From: Lepidodermella squamata
Taxonomy: Eukaryota > Gastrotricha
Assembly: GCA_047495785.1 (NCBI GenBank)
Contig: JBLDXI010000042.1
Span: forward strand, 2,604,001 to 2,668,000
Reading direction: 5' to 3'
DNA length: 64,000 nucleotides
Shown here: piece by piece, positions 40,076 to 49,901 of the stretch
How the letters are laid out: each line of letters begins with the position of its first letter
Numbering within the stretch: position 1 is the stretch's first letter
The notes under the pieces: generated by a model
Databases searched by the model: none
The model's input: only the letters and a program-made list of their open reading frames with translations
Told to the model about the DNA's origin: nothing
Made by a program: the position numbers and the translations under genes

Positions 40076-40135
40076 ATGATGAGAATTTCGACTTGCCCTC
40101 TCTTAGTAAATCAATGATTATTAAGTCTTAACTGA
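40076..40135 (+). ncRNA. Box C/D snoRNA copy 7 (type A-prime)
   Basis: Box C ATGATGA, guide CGACTTGCCCTC, degenerate D-prime TTAG, TGATTATTAAGTC as in copy 2, box D CTGA 72 nt before the splice site. Confidence 0.82.
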
Positions 40136-40317
40136 ATGAATTTGAAACCTAGCTTTATCGAACGGATTATTTGTGGACCTTACGAGAACAAACCTTGTTA
40201 TTTCCAGGTGGATGCTGAACAAACTAGATCTGTTGGATCGAGAGCGACAAATGATCGTTCCCAAATGTCAAGCGAAAACGGTACGCATGAGATGTTTTAA
40301 TTGGATTTTATGCTAAA

Positions 40318-40380
40318 GTGATGAGATTTGTGACTTGCCCTCTATCTGAACTTTGGTTTTGATATTTAAGTCTACTCTGA
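40318..40380 (+). ncRNA. Box C/D snoRNA copy 8 (type A)
   Basis: Box C GTGATGA, guide GACTTGCCCTC, D-prime CTGA, AAGTC, box D CTGA 73 nt before the splice site at 40453. Confidence 0.85.
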
Positions 40381-40562
40381 CTGCAGAAGTCATCTCGCAC
40401 TAGCATAGGTGGCTAAATATTTTATTTTTCTAGTGTTCTTCTCTCTTTTTCAGGCCGCTTGCGTTTATCCCGAAAACCAAGGCCAAATCGTCACACAGGT
40501 CAAGGCGTGGCATACAATGTAAGCTCCTTTGTCTTGCTATATTGAAGATACCATTTTACATT

Positions 40563-40624
40563 ATGATGATTTAAAAGACTTGCCCTATATGATGTTAGTG
40601 ATTTATAGTCCAAAATTAAGCTGA
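40563..40624 (+). ncRNA. Box C/D snoRNA copy 9 (type B)
   Basis: Box C ATGATGA, guide AGACTTGCCCT then ATATGA, ATAGTCC, box D CTGA 70 nt before the splice site at 40694. Confidence 0.84.
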
Positions 40625-40782
40625 ATTCAATCTATTGGAGCACTTCATCTCAACAATTTGATTCATTTCTGAAAATATTTCATTTTTCTTTCAGATTGCC
40701 ACAAATCGTCCATGCGATGCGCAAAATTCGATTCTTCTTCATGAGATGTAAGTTTCAAGGATAACTTCCCGAGTTTTATTCT

Positions 40783-40847
40783 GTGATGATATTCGTGACT
40801 TGCCCTCTATCTGAGCTTTATAGCTTTGATAATTAAGTCGATCCTGA
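40783..40847 (+). ncRNA. Box C/D snoRNA copy 10 (type A)
   Basis: Box C GTGATGA, guide GACTTGCCCTC, D-prime CTGA, TTGATAATTAAGTC, box D CTGA 72 nt before the splice site at 40919. Confidence 0.85.
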
Positions 40848-41008
40848 TAACTTTCCTCAATTTGTTTCATCAGGAAATTGATCAGTTTTATCTCAAGCTC
40901 ATTTTGTAATCTTTTTCAGGATTCGATTGAGCTCGGTTCGGCTACTGATTCCAGCTGATTCATGAAGGTAGGCTAAACTTCAATTACATTAATTCACGGC
41001 GTTTTTTC

Positions 41009-41068
41009 ATGATGAGTTTCAAGACTTGCCCTATATGAATCCTTGATTATTAGTCCACATTTTACTGA
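41009..41068 (+). ncRNA. Box C/D snoRNA copy 11 (type B)
   Basis: Box C ATGATGA, guide AGACTTGCCCT then ATATGA, TTGATTATTAGTCC, box D CTGA 64 nt before the splice site at 41132. Confidence 0.84.
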
Positions 41069-41214
41069 TCCTGTGTGAAAATTCATCATTTCTTGCGCTT
41101 TATACCAATATTAATTGCGTTTTTCTTTTCAGGGACAGCCTCTGTATTCATCTTCGTGCGAATTTGCTACTTTCAAGGTAATTTGCGCTAGATATTCATT
41201 GCCTAATTTTTTAA

Positions 41215-41277
41215 ATGATGATATTCGTGACTTGCCCTCTATCTGAGTCAAGACTTTGACTTTTAAGTCTTTTCTGA
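41215..41277 (+). ncRNA. Box C/D snoRNA copy 12 (type A2)
   Basis: Nearly identical to copy 5 (39480-39542) throughout, suggesting recent duplication of that exon-intron unit. Box D CTGA is 69 nt before the splice site. Confidence 0.85.
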
Positions 41278-41454
41278 TGAAAAGTTACTCTTTTTCACCT
41301 CGTGAATAATTGTTTCCTGGAATAACTTTGATATTTTTTTGTTCAGGTATGCGATGGTCGAAATCAAAGAGACGATGAAGCCAAGGAGCTTTCAAAATGC
41401 AATCTACATTGCCAAGGTGAGCTTTAAACACGATACCCAATTTTTAGAAGTAAA

Positions 41455-41514
41455 ATGATGATTTATAAGACTTGCCCTATATGAAAACATTGATTAGTAG
41501 TCCTTCAGATCTGA
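41455..41514 (+). ncRNA. Box C/D snoRNA copy 13 (type B)
   Basis: Box C ATGATGA, guide AGACTTGCCCT then ATATGA, TTGATTAGTAGTCC, box D CTGA 74 nt before the splice site at 41588. Confidence 0.84.
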
Positions 41515-41660
41515 TTTACCTATCGAATTGATTTTTCAACTGGAAGAAGTATGAGATTTTCTCTAAGTTACCTATTCTTGTTTTCCAGACAACGGACCAG
41601 CTTGGCTAATTTATAAAAAGGTAAATGTTTTTAAATTTCTAATCAATTAAGTCATTTTTG

Positions 41661-41723
41661 GTGATGATATTCGTGACTTGCCCTCTATCTGAGCTTCGGC
41701 CCTGATAATTAAGTCTACTCTGA
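41661..41723 (+). ncRNA. Box C/D snoRNA copy 14 (type A)
   Basis: Nearly the same as copy 4: box C GTGATGA, guide GACTTGCCCTC, D-prime CTGA, AAGTC, box D CTGA 72 nt before the splice site at 41795. Confidence 0.85.
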
Positions 41724-41880
41724 TTTACGAGCTTTACGTTATTTAATTATTCGTAAATATTTCTACCATTGGCTTAATCGCTTCTGATTTTGCAGATTTG
41801 ATTCATCACAATGCCACCCAAAACTATTCTACATGCTTCGAGGTAAATAAAGAAAATATATGCCAGCTTTTTCCTAAAAA

Positions 41881-41941
41881 ATGATGATTTAAAAGACTTG
41901 CCCTATATGAAAACACTGATTAGTAGTCCGTTTCAATCTGA
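41881..41941 (+). ncRNA. Box C/D snoRNA copy 15 (type B)
   Basis: Box C ATGATGA, guide AGACTTGCCCT then ATATGA, TGATTAGTAGTCC, box D CTGA 80 nt before the splice site at 42021. It is the last member of the array. Confidence 0.84.
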
Positions 41942-42124
41942 TTTTATCAATCTAAGAGATATAAAAAATAAGGAACCAATTTCAGATTTTTCCAATGCTA
42001 ATATTCCATTATTTTTTCCAGACATGGCGATAAGCGAAAAATAACTGTCATCTCTGATTTCTTTGATTTGAAAAGCCTAATTTATGTAATATTTTCGGAA
42101 TAAAATGAAATCGCTCAATTTTTT

Positions 42125-44025
42125 GGTTAGTTGTTTACTAAACATGAGGAAGTATCGCGTATAAGGCCATTAAACCAGGCTGGTTCGCGAATAACACGCC
42201 ACACTTGCACAAACACGCGAAAGCGGAATCATCGTTTTCACGTTTCTGCTTGATGCTGACACGAGAGGATGCAGATACATGACAGTCAACCGCAAGAGTC
42301 TCGTTTCTGTGTGTGTTTGTAGCCTTCCCTAACAATTTATAGCAAGAGCAAATGTGACACAGACACAAAACGTAGGGCCGCTTAAGTATAAACACTTATG
42401 CTTAGTATTCTCGTGATGACCTCTTCGGCAGCGAAAATTTGCGCGCAACAGCTATTGTTCATCACAGGGCCAGGACAGGCCGAAAGCAGCAACAGCAGAA
42501 TACACACATACAAGACGAGAACCGTTTGGCGGCTCATCGCAACCACAACGACGGCACGTTTTATTTACCCTGGTGGCATCATGGCTCCTAAATGCGAGTG
42601 TATAATTACCTTCCCGGCGCGATGTATAGTTTATTAGGCTGTCTTACCTTTCCGCAGCAGCTGCCTCAATTTAAAGATGATACCTGTCTGTATAAATTCA
42701 AATTACAGTTCCGCATCGCCAAATTTTTTGATAAGAATTTCTTTGCCCGAATAATTATACATCTATATGCCAATCACGTGCTAGCCGTTATCGCAGATGT
42801 GGTATATCTACGTACCATGTTGTTCGGAAAAATGAGGTAGAGGCAACAACAGTTGACCGGTTTTTATTCGGCGGAATCGATGCGAATTGTTTACATTATT
42901 TATACTGTAGCTGCAGAAATTTACACCCTTAAAAAGGCGTCGTGAGGCGCAGCCCACCTTGCGTTCTTATTTTCGCTATTAGGTGTGTCGCTCTCTCTGC
43001 AAAATGCGCGTGTCTGATGACAGCGTAAGTTTAAGCCGCGCAATAAATCGTCGTCCCTGCTTACTATTAATAATATTAATCATGCGTAGGTGAAACTTGG
43101 TTTGATAAATAATGAATAAGTGCTTTTGTTGTGCTGTGTTTCGGCCCATTCCTACTGCGCAAATGCCAGCACCTGTGTTCTTCACACACACGCTCAAGCG
43201 TATATATAGGCTATTTATACATTTCTTGGCCGTGAACACTTTGTGCGGAGAAATATCTCAGCCTTGAGGTGACTGCGCTTACAACAACCACAAAGCCGCT
43301 TTATGCTTGTACGCAGTCCAGTAAAACATGTAATGAGTATGCGCAGGTCACATCTCCAAGCTTTGTGTCATCGGTTTTCGATGAATAAGCGCCTCTGAAT
43401 TATTCTTATAAAAGTATCCACACAGTAAAATGCTTCGTTAGTACAGCGTCTTTGAGGTTAAATTTATTGCTTACTTGAATTCCTCTTACACTAGTTGTCT
43501 AAGGAGGCGGCATTAATAACCGTGACCCTGACTCAATGGAAACGTTTTAATGCGGTGAATAAGCGTGGCACTCCTTATAGAATAATAATGTTGTAGAAAG
43601 GTGGTTTTTTTCAATTGTTGAAAAAAACAAGCGCGATCGAAAATTAAGGTGACTCTTTTAATTAATTCCGCAATATCATTTTTTCGCACATGCTTGTTGA
43701 GCCCTCATTTACATTTACCTATACCCGGCTTGTGGACAAAGCTTATAAAACCAGTGCCGCGTGGCCATTGAGGCGTCGGTTATTTGCGAGTCCATGATGT
43801 TGGCCGCGCCGTTAGTCAAAGGCGGCGTCGCTGATGCTTGATGCGTTTTGTTTATTACCTGCTATTATGAATTAAGTCATTAGCTGTATACACCGTTTTC
43901 TGTCGTGCCAAATGAGCCTGATGCTATAGTTTAAGCACGCCTTAACCAAATTTTCGTATTTTTCGCGCATTATTGCGCTTTATTATCCGCTTGCATTTCA
44001 CCTGTGACGTAATTTACGCGCGCTA
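42125..44025. other. Intergenic, no gene seen
   Basis: Spacer of 1.9 kb between the snoRNA host gene and aquaporin C, both on the plus strand. Short frames lack similarity. The aquaporin C promoter should be near 44.0 kb. Confidence 0.45.
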
Positions 44026-45268
44026 ATGTCTTCAAAAAATTGGCGCCTCGGTGGTTCAGTCGACCTTGCGGGCGCACCGCCACTTCTCGTTGTCACCAGC
44101 CCAGGAGGACGTCCTTCTATTAGTAGCCCTTTTTATAGGCAACAACACTCTAATCCTAATAATTCGACCAGCTGTTGCCAACTGAAGAGTGATTCGAAGA
44201 GCAACGTCGCTGTCAAGATGGGCGGAATTGGTGTAATCCTTTTCGAAAATCTTAAATCGAAAGATTTTTGGCGAGCAGTTTTTGCAGAATTTGCCGGTAA
44301 AATTTAAAAATCCTGAAATTTTATTTTTATAAAAATGTTTTTCTAACCTTAGGAACTATGCTCCTGTTAATTTTAGGAGTCGGCGGAATTGTCGTTAATT
44401 TTTCGCACAAAGCTCACGTGACCGAACAGGCCGATGTTTATGCTCACATAAGAGTAGCGCTTGGCTTTGGCGCCGTTATAGGCGGCATCGTTTTCAGTTT
44501 GGGCCACATCAGCGCCCACATTAACCCAGCGTTTACATTGGCGACCTTCCTCCTCGGCAAAATTAGCCTTGTTCGGGCTGGTTTTTTCGTCGTTGTGCAA
44601 ATCGTCGGTGCCATAGCTGGTTCGGCTGTGTTGTATGGAATAATTCCATTCACCCGCGAGAATCATTTCATGTGCACGAGGCTTGATAAAAGCATTCGGC
44701 CGCTTGAAGGCTTCGGCGTGGAGCTTACAATCACTGCGGTTTTGGTTTTCGGCGCTTTGGCTATTGTCACTAAGTTGGAACAATCAGGCAGTAACCCAGG
44801 AGCATCCGCTATCGGAATTATGTTCCTGGCCACCCTATTAATTTGTATCGGAGTACGTAATGTCCCATTTTACTTACTAGTTTGAAAATAATTCTTAATT
44901 TACTTCAGGGACCTTTGACCGGGGCCAGCATGAACCCTGCTAGGAGCTTGGGTCCAGCTATCATTCTACAAGGTGACTGCTGGGAGTCCCACTGGGTGTA
45001 CTGGCTGGGCCCACTCGGGGGTGCAATTCTCGCCGCAATCTGCTTCAAGGTCACGCTTAAGGACGTGCAACGCCGGGCGCCCTCAGTAAAACGCCTCGCC
45101 CGCCTCAGCTCTTACTGCGTGCCGGACGAACAGCCCATGCCAACTGGTCGTCACCACAGCTCGGGACATCGGCTCAACGAGATGACCGCAGCTTCACCCA
45201 TCGCGCTGAAAGCTATTCCGGAAGGATCTGGAAACGACGAAGAATTGGCCGCATTGCAAAGTGCTTAA
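44026..45268 (+). CDS. Aquaporin C
   Basis: Exons 44026-44296, 44353-44852 and 44909-45268 give 376 aa. The first 64 residues are a Ser/Pro/Asn-rich cytosolic extension. An internal Met at codon 65 (MGGIGVILFENLKSKDFW) would give a product of normal length, so two starts are possible. Both boxes are intact: SAHINPAFTLATF and GASMNPARSLGP. The membrane spans match aquaporins A and B, and the first intron is at the same Gly codon. Ser-Leu after NPAR suggests a water-type pore. The C-terminal tail is long and basic, then Ser/Pro-rich. It is a paralogue 24 kb away and on the opposite strand. Confidence 0.94.
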
Positions 45269-45878
45269 ATATATAGAAATGAATAAGATCTGATTTCTCC
45301 TATCTGCTATTATGGATGATTTCTAGCGAAGCCAGTCAAAATTAGCCTTTTTCATTTTTTGAACCGCGCAATGTATTGAAGTATTCGCTGTTTTTCTCGA
45401 GAGTGGAAACGTGTGCTTTTTCCCGCTTTATAAGATGGAACGGGCCGATTTTTTCCATGATTACTGTGCTTGATATTCGAATCGGCTGCAACTAGGTATA
45501 TTATAATATTGTTATTCAGCGGTTCCCAAATGTTTCCTTGGAGAAAAAGCATACTGTTGACTAGCGGCGGGTCTCAAAACCGCTAAAAATTTGGTCGATT
45601 TTCGAGAAAATGTAGCCCTCTGAGATGCAATATTCGGGAACCACTTCGACACATATGTATTTGTGTATAAAATCTGATCGTTTTTATGTGCATTCGATCA
45701 TTTTAAAATTATTGTTCGCCTCACCTCTAAAAAATTGTTATTCATTTTTGTTTGACAAATCTAAAAGGTGTCTTTTTGAGAAAATAATTTTGGAAATAAA
45801 TTGAAAAAAAAATAAATGAGTCAGGTTTTTATTCGCGTATCAATTTGGGCAGTTCTAACACATTTTTATGAGCGAGTT
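45269..45878. other. Intergenic between convergent genes
   Basis: AT-rich spacer of 610 bp holding the 3-prime UTRs of aquaporin C and the following minus-strand gene. No further gene. Confidence 0.5.
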
Positions 45879-46935
45879 TTATTTCTTTGAAGGCAAGTGG
45901 TGATCTCCTTTTGTATGAGCCAGCTGACGTTGAAAAGTGCGTTCAGTCAAGCGGCGCATCTCGTCAAGGTCCATCGCCGTTGCTCTGTGCACCAGACGCC
46001 CTGTTCGGCGACTGGCCGGGGTCGAAGCTTCTGATCGCTGCTTACTTTGATCCACTAGAAGGTGTGGGGTACTGTGATTCCGTGACAGCGGCAAGCGATA
46101 TGCATTCGAAAGCGATCTATCAATTTCCTCTACTTCTCTGTAAAAAGGGTGATGAAATATGAAATCAGCATTCAGATGAAATCCTTACTCACCTGATGGC
46201 TGAGTATGAGCTGGGATAATCATCTCCTCGAGTAGGGGATTCGTTGAACGATCGATCAGTTATTTCGCCAGTCTCACTTTGCGGCTGTCGCATGTCAACT
46301 GAAAGCTTACCACCCAGGGAGACATTAGTCCGATTAGTCGTACCACCAGCTCCTTGAGTGGCGGTTTCGTCTTCCATCCCCTCTAGCTCATCTAGCTCAG
46401 AAATGTTAGTAGACCCTCGAAGACTCGCATTAGCCGTCAAATTGTGATGCTCAGGCGTAGTCGAGAGTAGCGGCGTCATTCGACTATTTGAACGTAACGA
46501 CATCATGCTTTTGCTTTTCGTTAATTTCCCATGATGGCCAGCAATTTTTGGCCCGGCATGGTTCATCAAATCTAACTGAGAACTTGAGCCGCCGTTCCTG
46601 CTAACAAGTTTCTCAGGCTTTTCTTCCGAAGCAGCAGGTGGCGTCATGGCTGAAACCGATCTGGTGATTGAAAGCGGAATTTTCGGGGGCGTTGACGGTT
46701 TCTGTAGCGCCTTTTGCTTGTCGAAGTCACTGACCGCTTTCCTCATAGAATCCATCAACTTTTTGCGGTCATTCGTAAACTTGATTCGCCATTTGAAGTG
46801 GTTAGATTTCGTTGCATCGATGCGAACGGTTAACGCGTTCAACTCCGCTAGAGCATCGTTGAAATCCTGTTCGACTGGATCGGCTGGATTGTCTTCCTCT
46901 GGCGCCTCATCATCTAGTACGTAGGCTTTTGCCAT
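45879..46935 (-). CDS. Unrecognised charged, mostly disordered protein
   Basis: Exons 46935-46193 and 46137-45879, joined in phase, give 333 aa. The N-terminus (MAKAYVLDDEAPEEDNPADP) is acidic. A predicted helical segment follows (VEQDFNDALAELNALTVRID and KWRIKFTNDRKKLMDSMRKA), suggesting a short coiled coil. Residues 90-250 are rich in Ser, Thr, Asn and Pro. A second helical stretch near the end (AMDLDEMRRLTERTFQRQL) precedes a basic tail. There is no signal peptide or membrane span. I do not recognise the family; a cytoskeletal or ciliary adaptor is possible but unsupported. The ATG at 46935 follows an unlikely upstream extension. It is divergently arranged with receptor 1, 256 bp away. Confidence 0.7.
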
Positions 46936-47191
46936 GATAAATATAGTGTAATGAGGTTGCAATATGCATGCTTTTAAGAGACAACATTTTCGCGAGAAGC
47001 GGTTGCCAAGCAACTTTTTATCACTTATTTCGCGTGTTTACATTCAAGCTATTGACAAAGCGCCCTTTTGCGTTTGATTACAATTACTTGCCGGATATTC
47101 CGAAGATTTCGGCAAACAAGCCGTTAAAACAAATAACAGAAAAAACTCGAGATGAAGAAGCAGAAATGAAATTTTGTTGAAATCTGTCGAA
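46936..47191. promoter_or_regulatory. Short divergent intergenic region
   Basis: Only 256 bp separate the start codons of the minus-strand gene at 46935 and receptor 1 at 47192, so both promoters must lie here or overlap. No specific element is identified. Confidence 0.4.
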
Positions 47192-48461
47192 ATGATTTTC
47201 GGGTTAGCTTTCCTCTTCCTGGCACCTTCTGTGATGTGCCAGGAAGCCGAGTATGCGATGTTATCTGAAAAGTTGAAGTTTTACCCTGAAATCTTGAAAA
47301 ATGGAAGTGGTCGTCCGGTCGTTAAGTATACGGATAAGACTGAAATCAGCATCAGGCTGGTACCTATGCACATGACACAGTTGGACGATCAGAAACAAAC
47401 GATTTCCATCCTGGCAACACTAACACTTCAATGGACTGATCCTTTCTTGGCGTGGAATGAAGATGATAGGTACAATAAGTATATGGGGATGGTTTCAATT
47501 GAGCACGATGAAGCATGGACCCCAACAGTCGTCCATCTGAACAATGTGGAGTCTCCTGAGATCGTTGCGCAGCTTGGAGAAAGGGCTCATTTGTTCGTCT
47601 ACAAGGAAGGTAAAGTCACATGGGAGCCGACAGGAATTTACAAATCATCATGTGAACTAGTAAGCCCGCTAATGCATCATAACTTACGAACCAACTATCT
47701 ATTTATGTTTATAGACCCTGACAAAGTTCCCCTTTGACCGTCAAACGTAAGTACAAGGCCTTTGTAATGATTGATTTCTAGTTTGGAAGTTTGCTAGGTG
47801 TGAAATGATATTTGAACCCTGGCCAACGATTCCTCAAAAGAGCGATGCGGATAGCACACAATTCTCTGACCCCGGAGCTATAATCTTGGCAAACGTCAGC
47901 CTGCAGGATCCATCTGTTAAAGAATTCCTGTTTCCTGGTTCCATTTGGTCGCTGGAAGCATTTACCTACGAGAAACGCGGCAATCAAGCAAGATTCAAGA
48001 TCAGCCTGCGCCGAAACTTTCAGTACACCCTCTACAACGTAATCATTCCTTGCGCGTTGTTGAGCATTCTGCAGATAACGGCGTTTGGAATCCGGGCAGA
48101 TACTCCGGATCGGCCTGCTTACTCCGTAACCGTTCTTCTGGCTTTCAGTCTGTTTCAAGTCATGATCAGTGAAGACATGCCAGAAACGTCCGATATCATC
48201 TATCTACTAATCTATGTCATCATTCAGTTTGGTATCGGAACCATTGCAGTAGTTTACACCACGTTTTTGAGTTACATTCTGGAAAGAAAAGAAATGAAGA
48301 AGAGGATTGAAGCGATGGGTCAAGGATACGCTTACGAGCCACCAGTCGAGGATCTGGCTCCCAATTACGCCTTGATTGATAAAGTCGTGTTTGTGATTCT
48401 TCTTTTCGCATGCGTTGCATCACACGCCGGCATTTTCGCATTTATTATCCTCGATTGGTAG
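47192..48461 (+). CDS. Cys-loop ligand-gated ion channel subunit 1
   Basis: Exons 47192-47659, 47715-47746 and 47798-48461 give 387 aa. A signal peptide (MIFGLAFLFLAPSVMC) is followed by the extracellular domain with WTDPFLAWNEDD and EAWTPTVVHLNN. The Cys-loop is canonical, with 13 residues between the cysteines and FPFDRQ inside. Four membrane spans follow: M1 (IIPCALLSILQITAFGI), M2 (YSVTVLLAFSLFQVMI), M3 and M4 (VVFVILLFACVASHAGIF). The M1-M2 linker has DTPDRPAY, neither the GEK of cation channels nor the PAR of anion channels, so ion selectivity is open. No vicinal CC of acetylcholine alpha subunits is seen. The M3-M4 loop is very short. The ATG at 47192 starts the signal peptide. It is a divergent orphan subunit. 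Confidence 0.92.
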
Positions 48462-48587
48462 GTGTAGCAAGGCAACATCTAACGAGTGACACAATTTTAT
48501 TCATTCGCAACTCGCAACTCTTAATCTTCTGCTGCTTGCTTTATTTCTTTTGTGCAAATAAAAATGTGTAGTCTGTAACGGCAAGCA

Positions 48588-49901
48588 TTAAAGTACAAGA
48601 CCCAGAGCACGCTTGTTCCAATAGTATGGGCAGGAGTCGATCGTGGCCAGCCTTGCTCTATGAGTCTCCAAAGCACCAGGATAAACAGAAAAATCATCAG
48701 ATTCGAAAACAAACTCGATCTGATTGACAGCAGATTTCCTATCACCAAACTGGCTGCAGAATGAAGGCCTCTGAGGATCATCACTGCCCATTCCGTAACA
48801 GACGCCTTTTTGAAAAATGGTCTTCAAGGGAAATGCTTGTTCCAGGTAGCGATAATGAGTCGCGAGATGTGGCCGTAATCGCTCGAATATTTGGCCGTCA
48901 GACATGCCGTCAACAAGCCGCCAATCACCGACTTGATCAGGAGAGTTTGGCCAGCCGTTGTAAGACGCGATCCAAAAGTAGTCACTTCTGAAGAGATTCC
49001 ACATATAGGCACACATGATACTGAACTCTGACAAGCTATCCGTGCGAATCAAGTCAGCGAAAACCTTGTCAAAATCTGTCGTGTTCCGTCTTTTACTGAT
49101 GGCCCTCCGCATTACGGCCAGATGTGATGTCTTGACTATCATAGGGAAGTAGCTCATGCAATTGAAGGGTTCTGAGAAAATGCCCTTAAATCGTTTAGCA
49201 AAAATTGTATTCAATTCGTTACCTTTAAAACCTGTAGCCAAGTGAGTTGTGCTTGGTACGTTATACCAGTAGCCCTCCGGTTCTTTTGTTCTGCCATAAA
49301 CAGGGCGAACAATCGGCTTACCATCGGCAAACAAGTCGAATGTTGTTACTCGAGTCACAAAAAGCGTGTCTGTATCGATAAAACCAACATACTCAGCGCT
49401 CGTAAAATTAGATGCCCAGAATTTGAGCCACTGGGACTTGTACCAGCCTGGCCGACGGGTGAAACCAAGCGGTGGAAAAGGGGCGAAGAAAACATTTGGC
49501 GTGATGCCGATGATCTTGACCGCTAACTCAGTGATGACTCGCTTCAGATACCTTTCGAGATGCGGGTTACTTTTATCGCCGATTATTACCAACTTAAGAT
49601 GTCGTTTCGGCCAGAAAAGAGCCAGGGAAGGGAACAGCCAGTTGTGCAGCTCAAGTATACTTTGACTTGAAGAACTCACTGGCAGGATGAGGGCCAAATC
49701 GGGCCACGTAATATTGCACTCCTCGATTTCGCCAACAGCATCCTCTCCATCGCTGTTTGAAGTCCAGTTCAGTCGATTTTTAAGTAAGAGGAAACCACTT
49801 GAAATTCTCGGCCGGAAGTAAATGATTTGAATGGTAATAAACACAGTGAGAAGACTGATAAGGAGAGTCTTCAAGCAAATTTCGCAAAACCCCCATGACA
49901 T
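48588..49901 (-). CDS. Probable type II membrane glycosyltransferase
   Basis: Single exon, 437 aa. A short N-terminus is followed by one membrane span (residues about 10-28), then a luminal domain with sequons such as NWT and NIT. The motif GFIDTDTLFV carries a DTD at about 176-178, the usual metal- and nucleotide-sugar-binding site of GT-A fold enzymes. It is preceded by WYKSQWLKFWAS, resembling the Q-x2-K helix of such enzymes. Several Cys residues occur near the end. This fits a Golgi or ER glycosyltransferase, perhaps of the DUF6492-like group, but the substrate cannot be named. The lack of introns contrasts with its neighbours. Its 3-prime end overlaps that of receptor 1: TTTATT at about 48540 on this strand and AATAAA near 48557 on the other. 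Confidence 0.75.
   Translation of the reverse strand: MSWGFCEICLKTLLISLLTVFITIQIIYFRPRISSGFLLLKNRLNWTSNSDGEDAVGEIEECNITWPDLALILPVSSSSQSILELHNWLFPSLALFWPKRHLKLVIIGDKSNPHLERYLKRVITELAVKIIGITPNVFFAPFPPLGFTRRPGWYKSQWLKFWASNFTSAEYVGFIDTDTLFVTRVTTFDLFADGKPIVRPVYGRTKEPEGYWYNVPSTTHLATGFKGNELNTIFAKRFKGIFSEPFNCMSYFPMIVKTSHLAVMRRAISKRRNTTDFDKVFADLIRTDSLSEFSIMCAYMWNLFRSDYFWIASYNGWPNSPDQVGDWRLVDGMSDGQIFERLRPHLATHYRYLEQAFPLKTIFQKGVCYGMGSDDPQRPSFCSQFGDRKSAVNQIEFVFESDDFSVYPGALETHRARLATIDSCPYYWNKRALGLVL

Larger units (their letters stand above)
39181..42104 (+). ncRNA. snoRNA host gene, one C/D snoRNA per intron
   Basis: Exons inferred from splice signals are: one ending at 39229 (start unresolved, an acceptor-like TTTCTAG ends at 39180), then 39395-39439, 39614-39659, 39838-40038, 40208-40280, 40454-40518, 40695-40747, 40920-40967, 41133-41177, 41347-41416, 41589-41620, 41796-41842 and 42022 to the end. 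A poly(A) signal AATAAA lies at 42099-42104. The twelve introns are 165-179 bp, each with one snoRNA (copies 4-15). The exons are short and mostly without a shared frame, as in GAS5/UHG-type hosts whose spliced RNA is a by-product. One 111-codon frame can be threaded from 39940 through the exon ending at 40967, with no recognised similarity. No clear promoter separates it from RPB1, so read-through from RPB1 is possible. Confidence 0.75.

Noticed and set aside
36309-41941. Regular repeats about 150-300 bp apart resembling a CRISPR or satellite array
   Set aside because: The repeats have box C/D architecture, sit in introns of a eukaryotic gene, and the spacers are exons and splice signals, not unique spacers of constant length.
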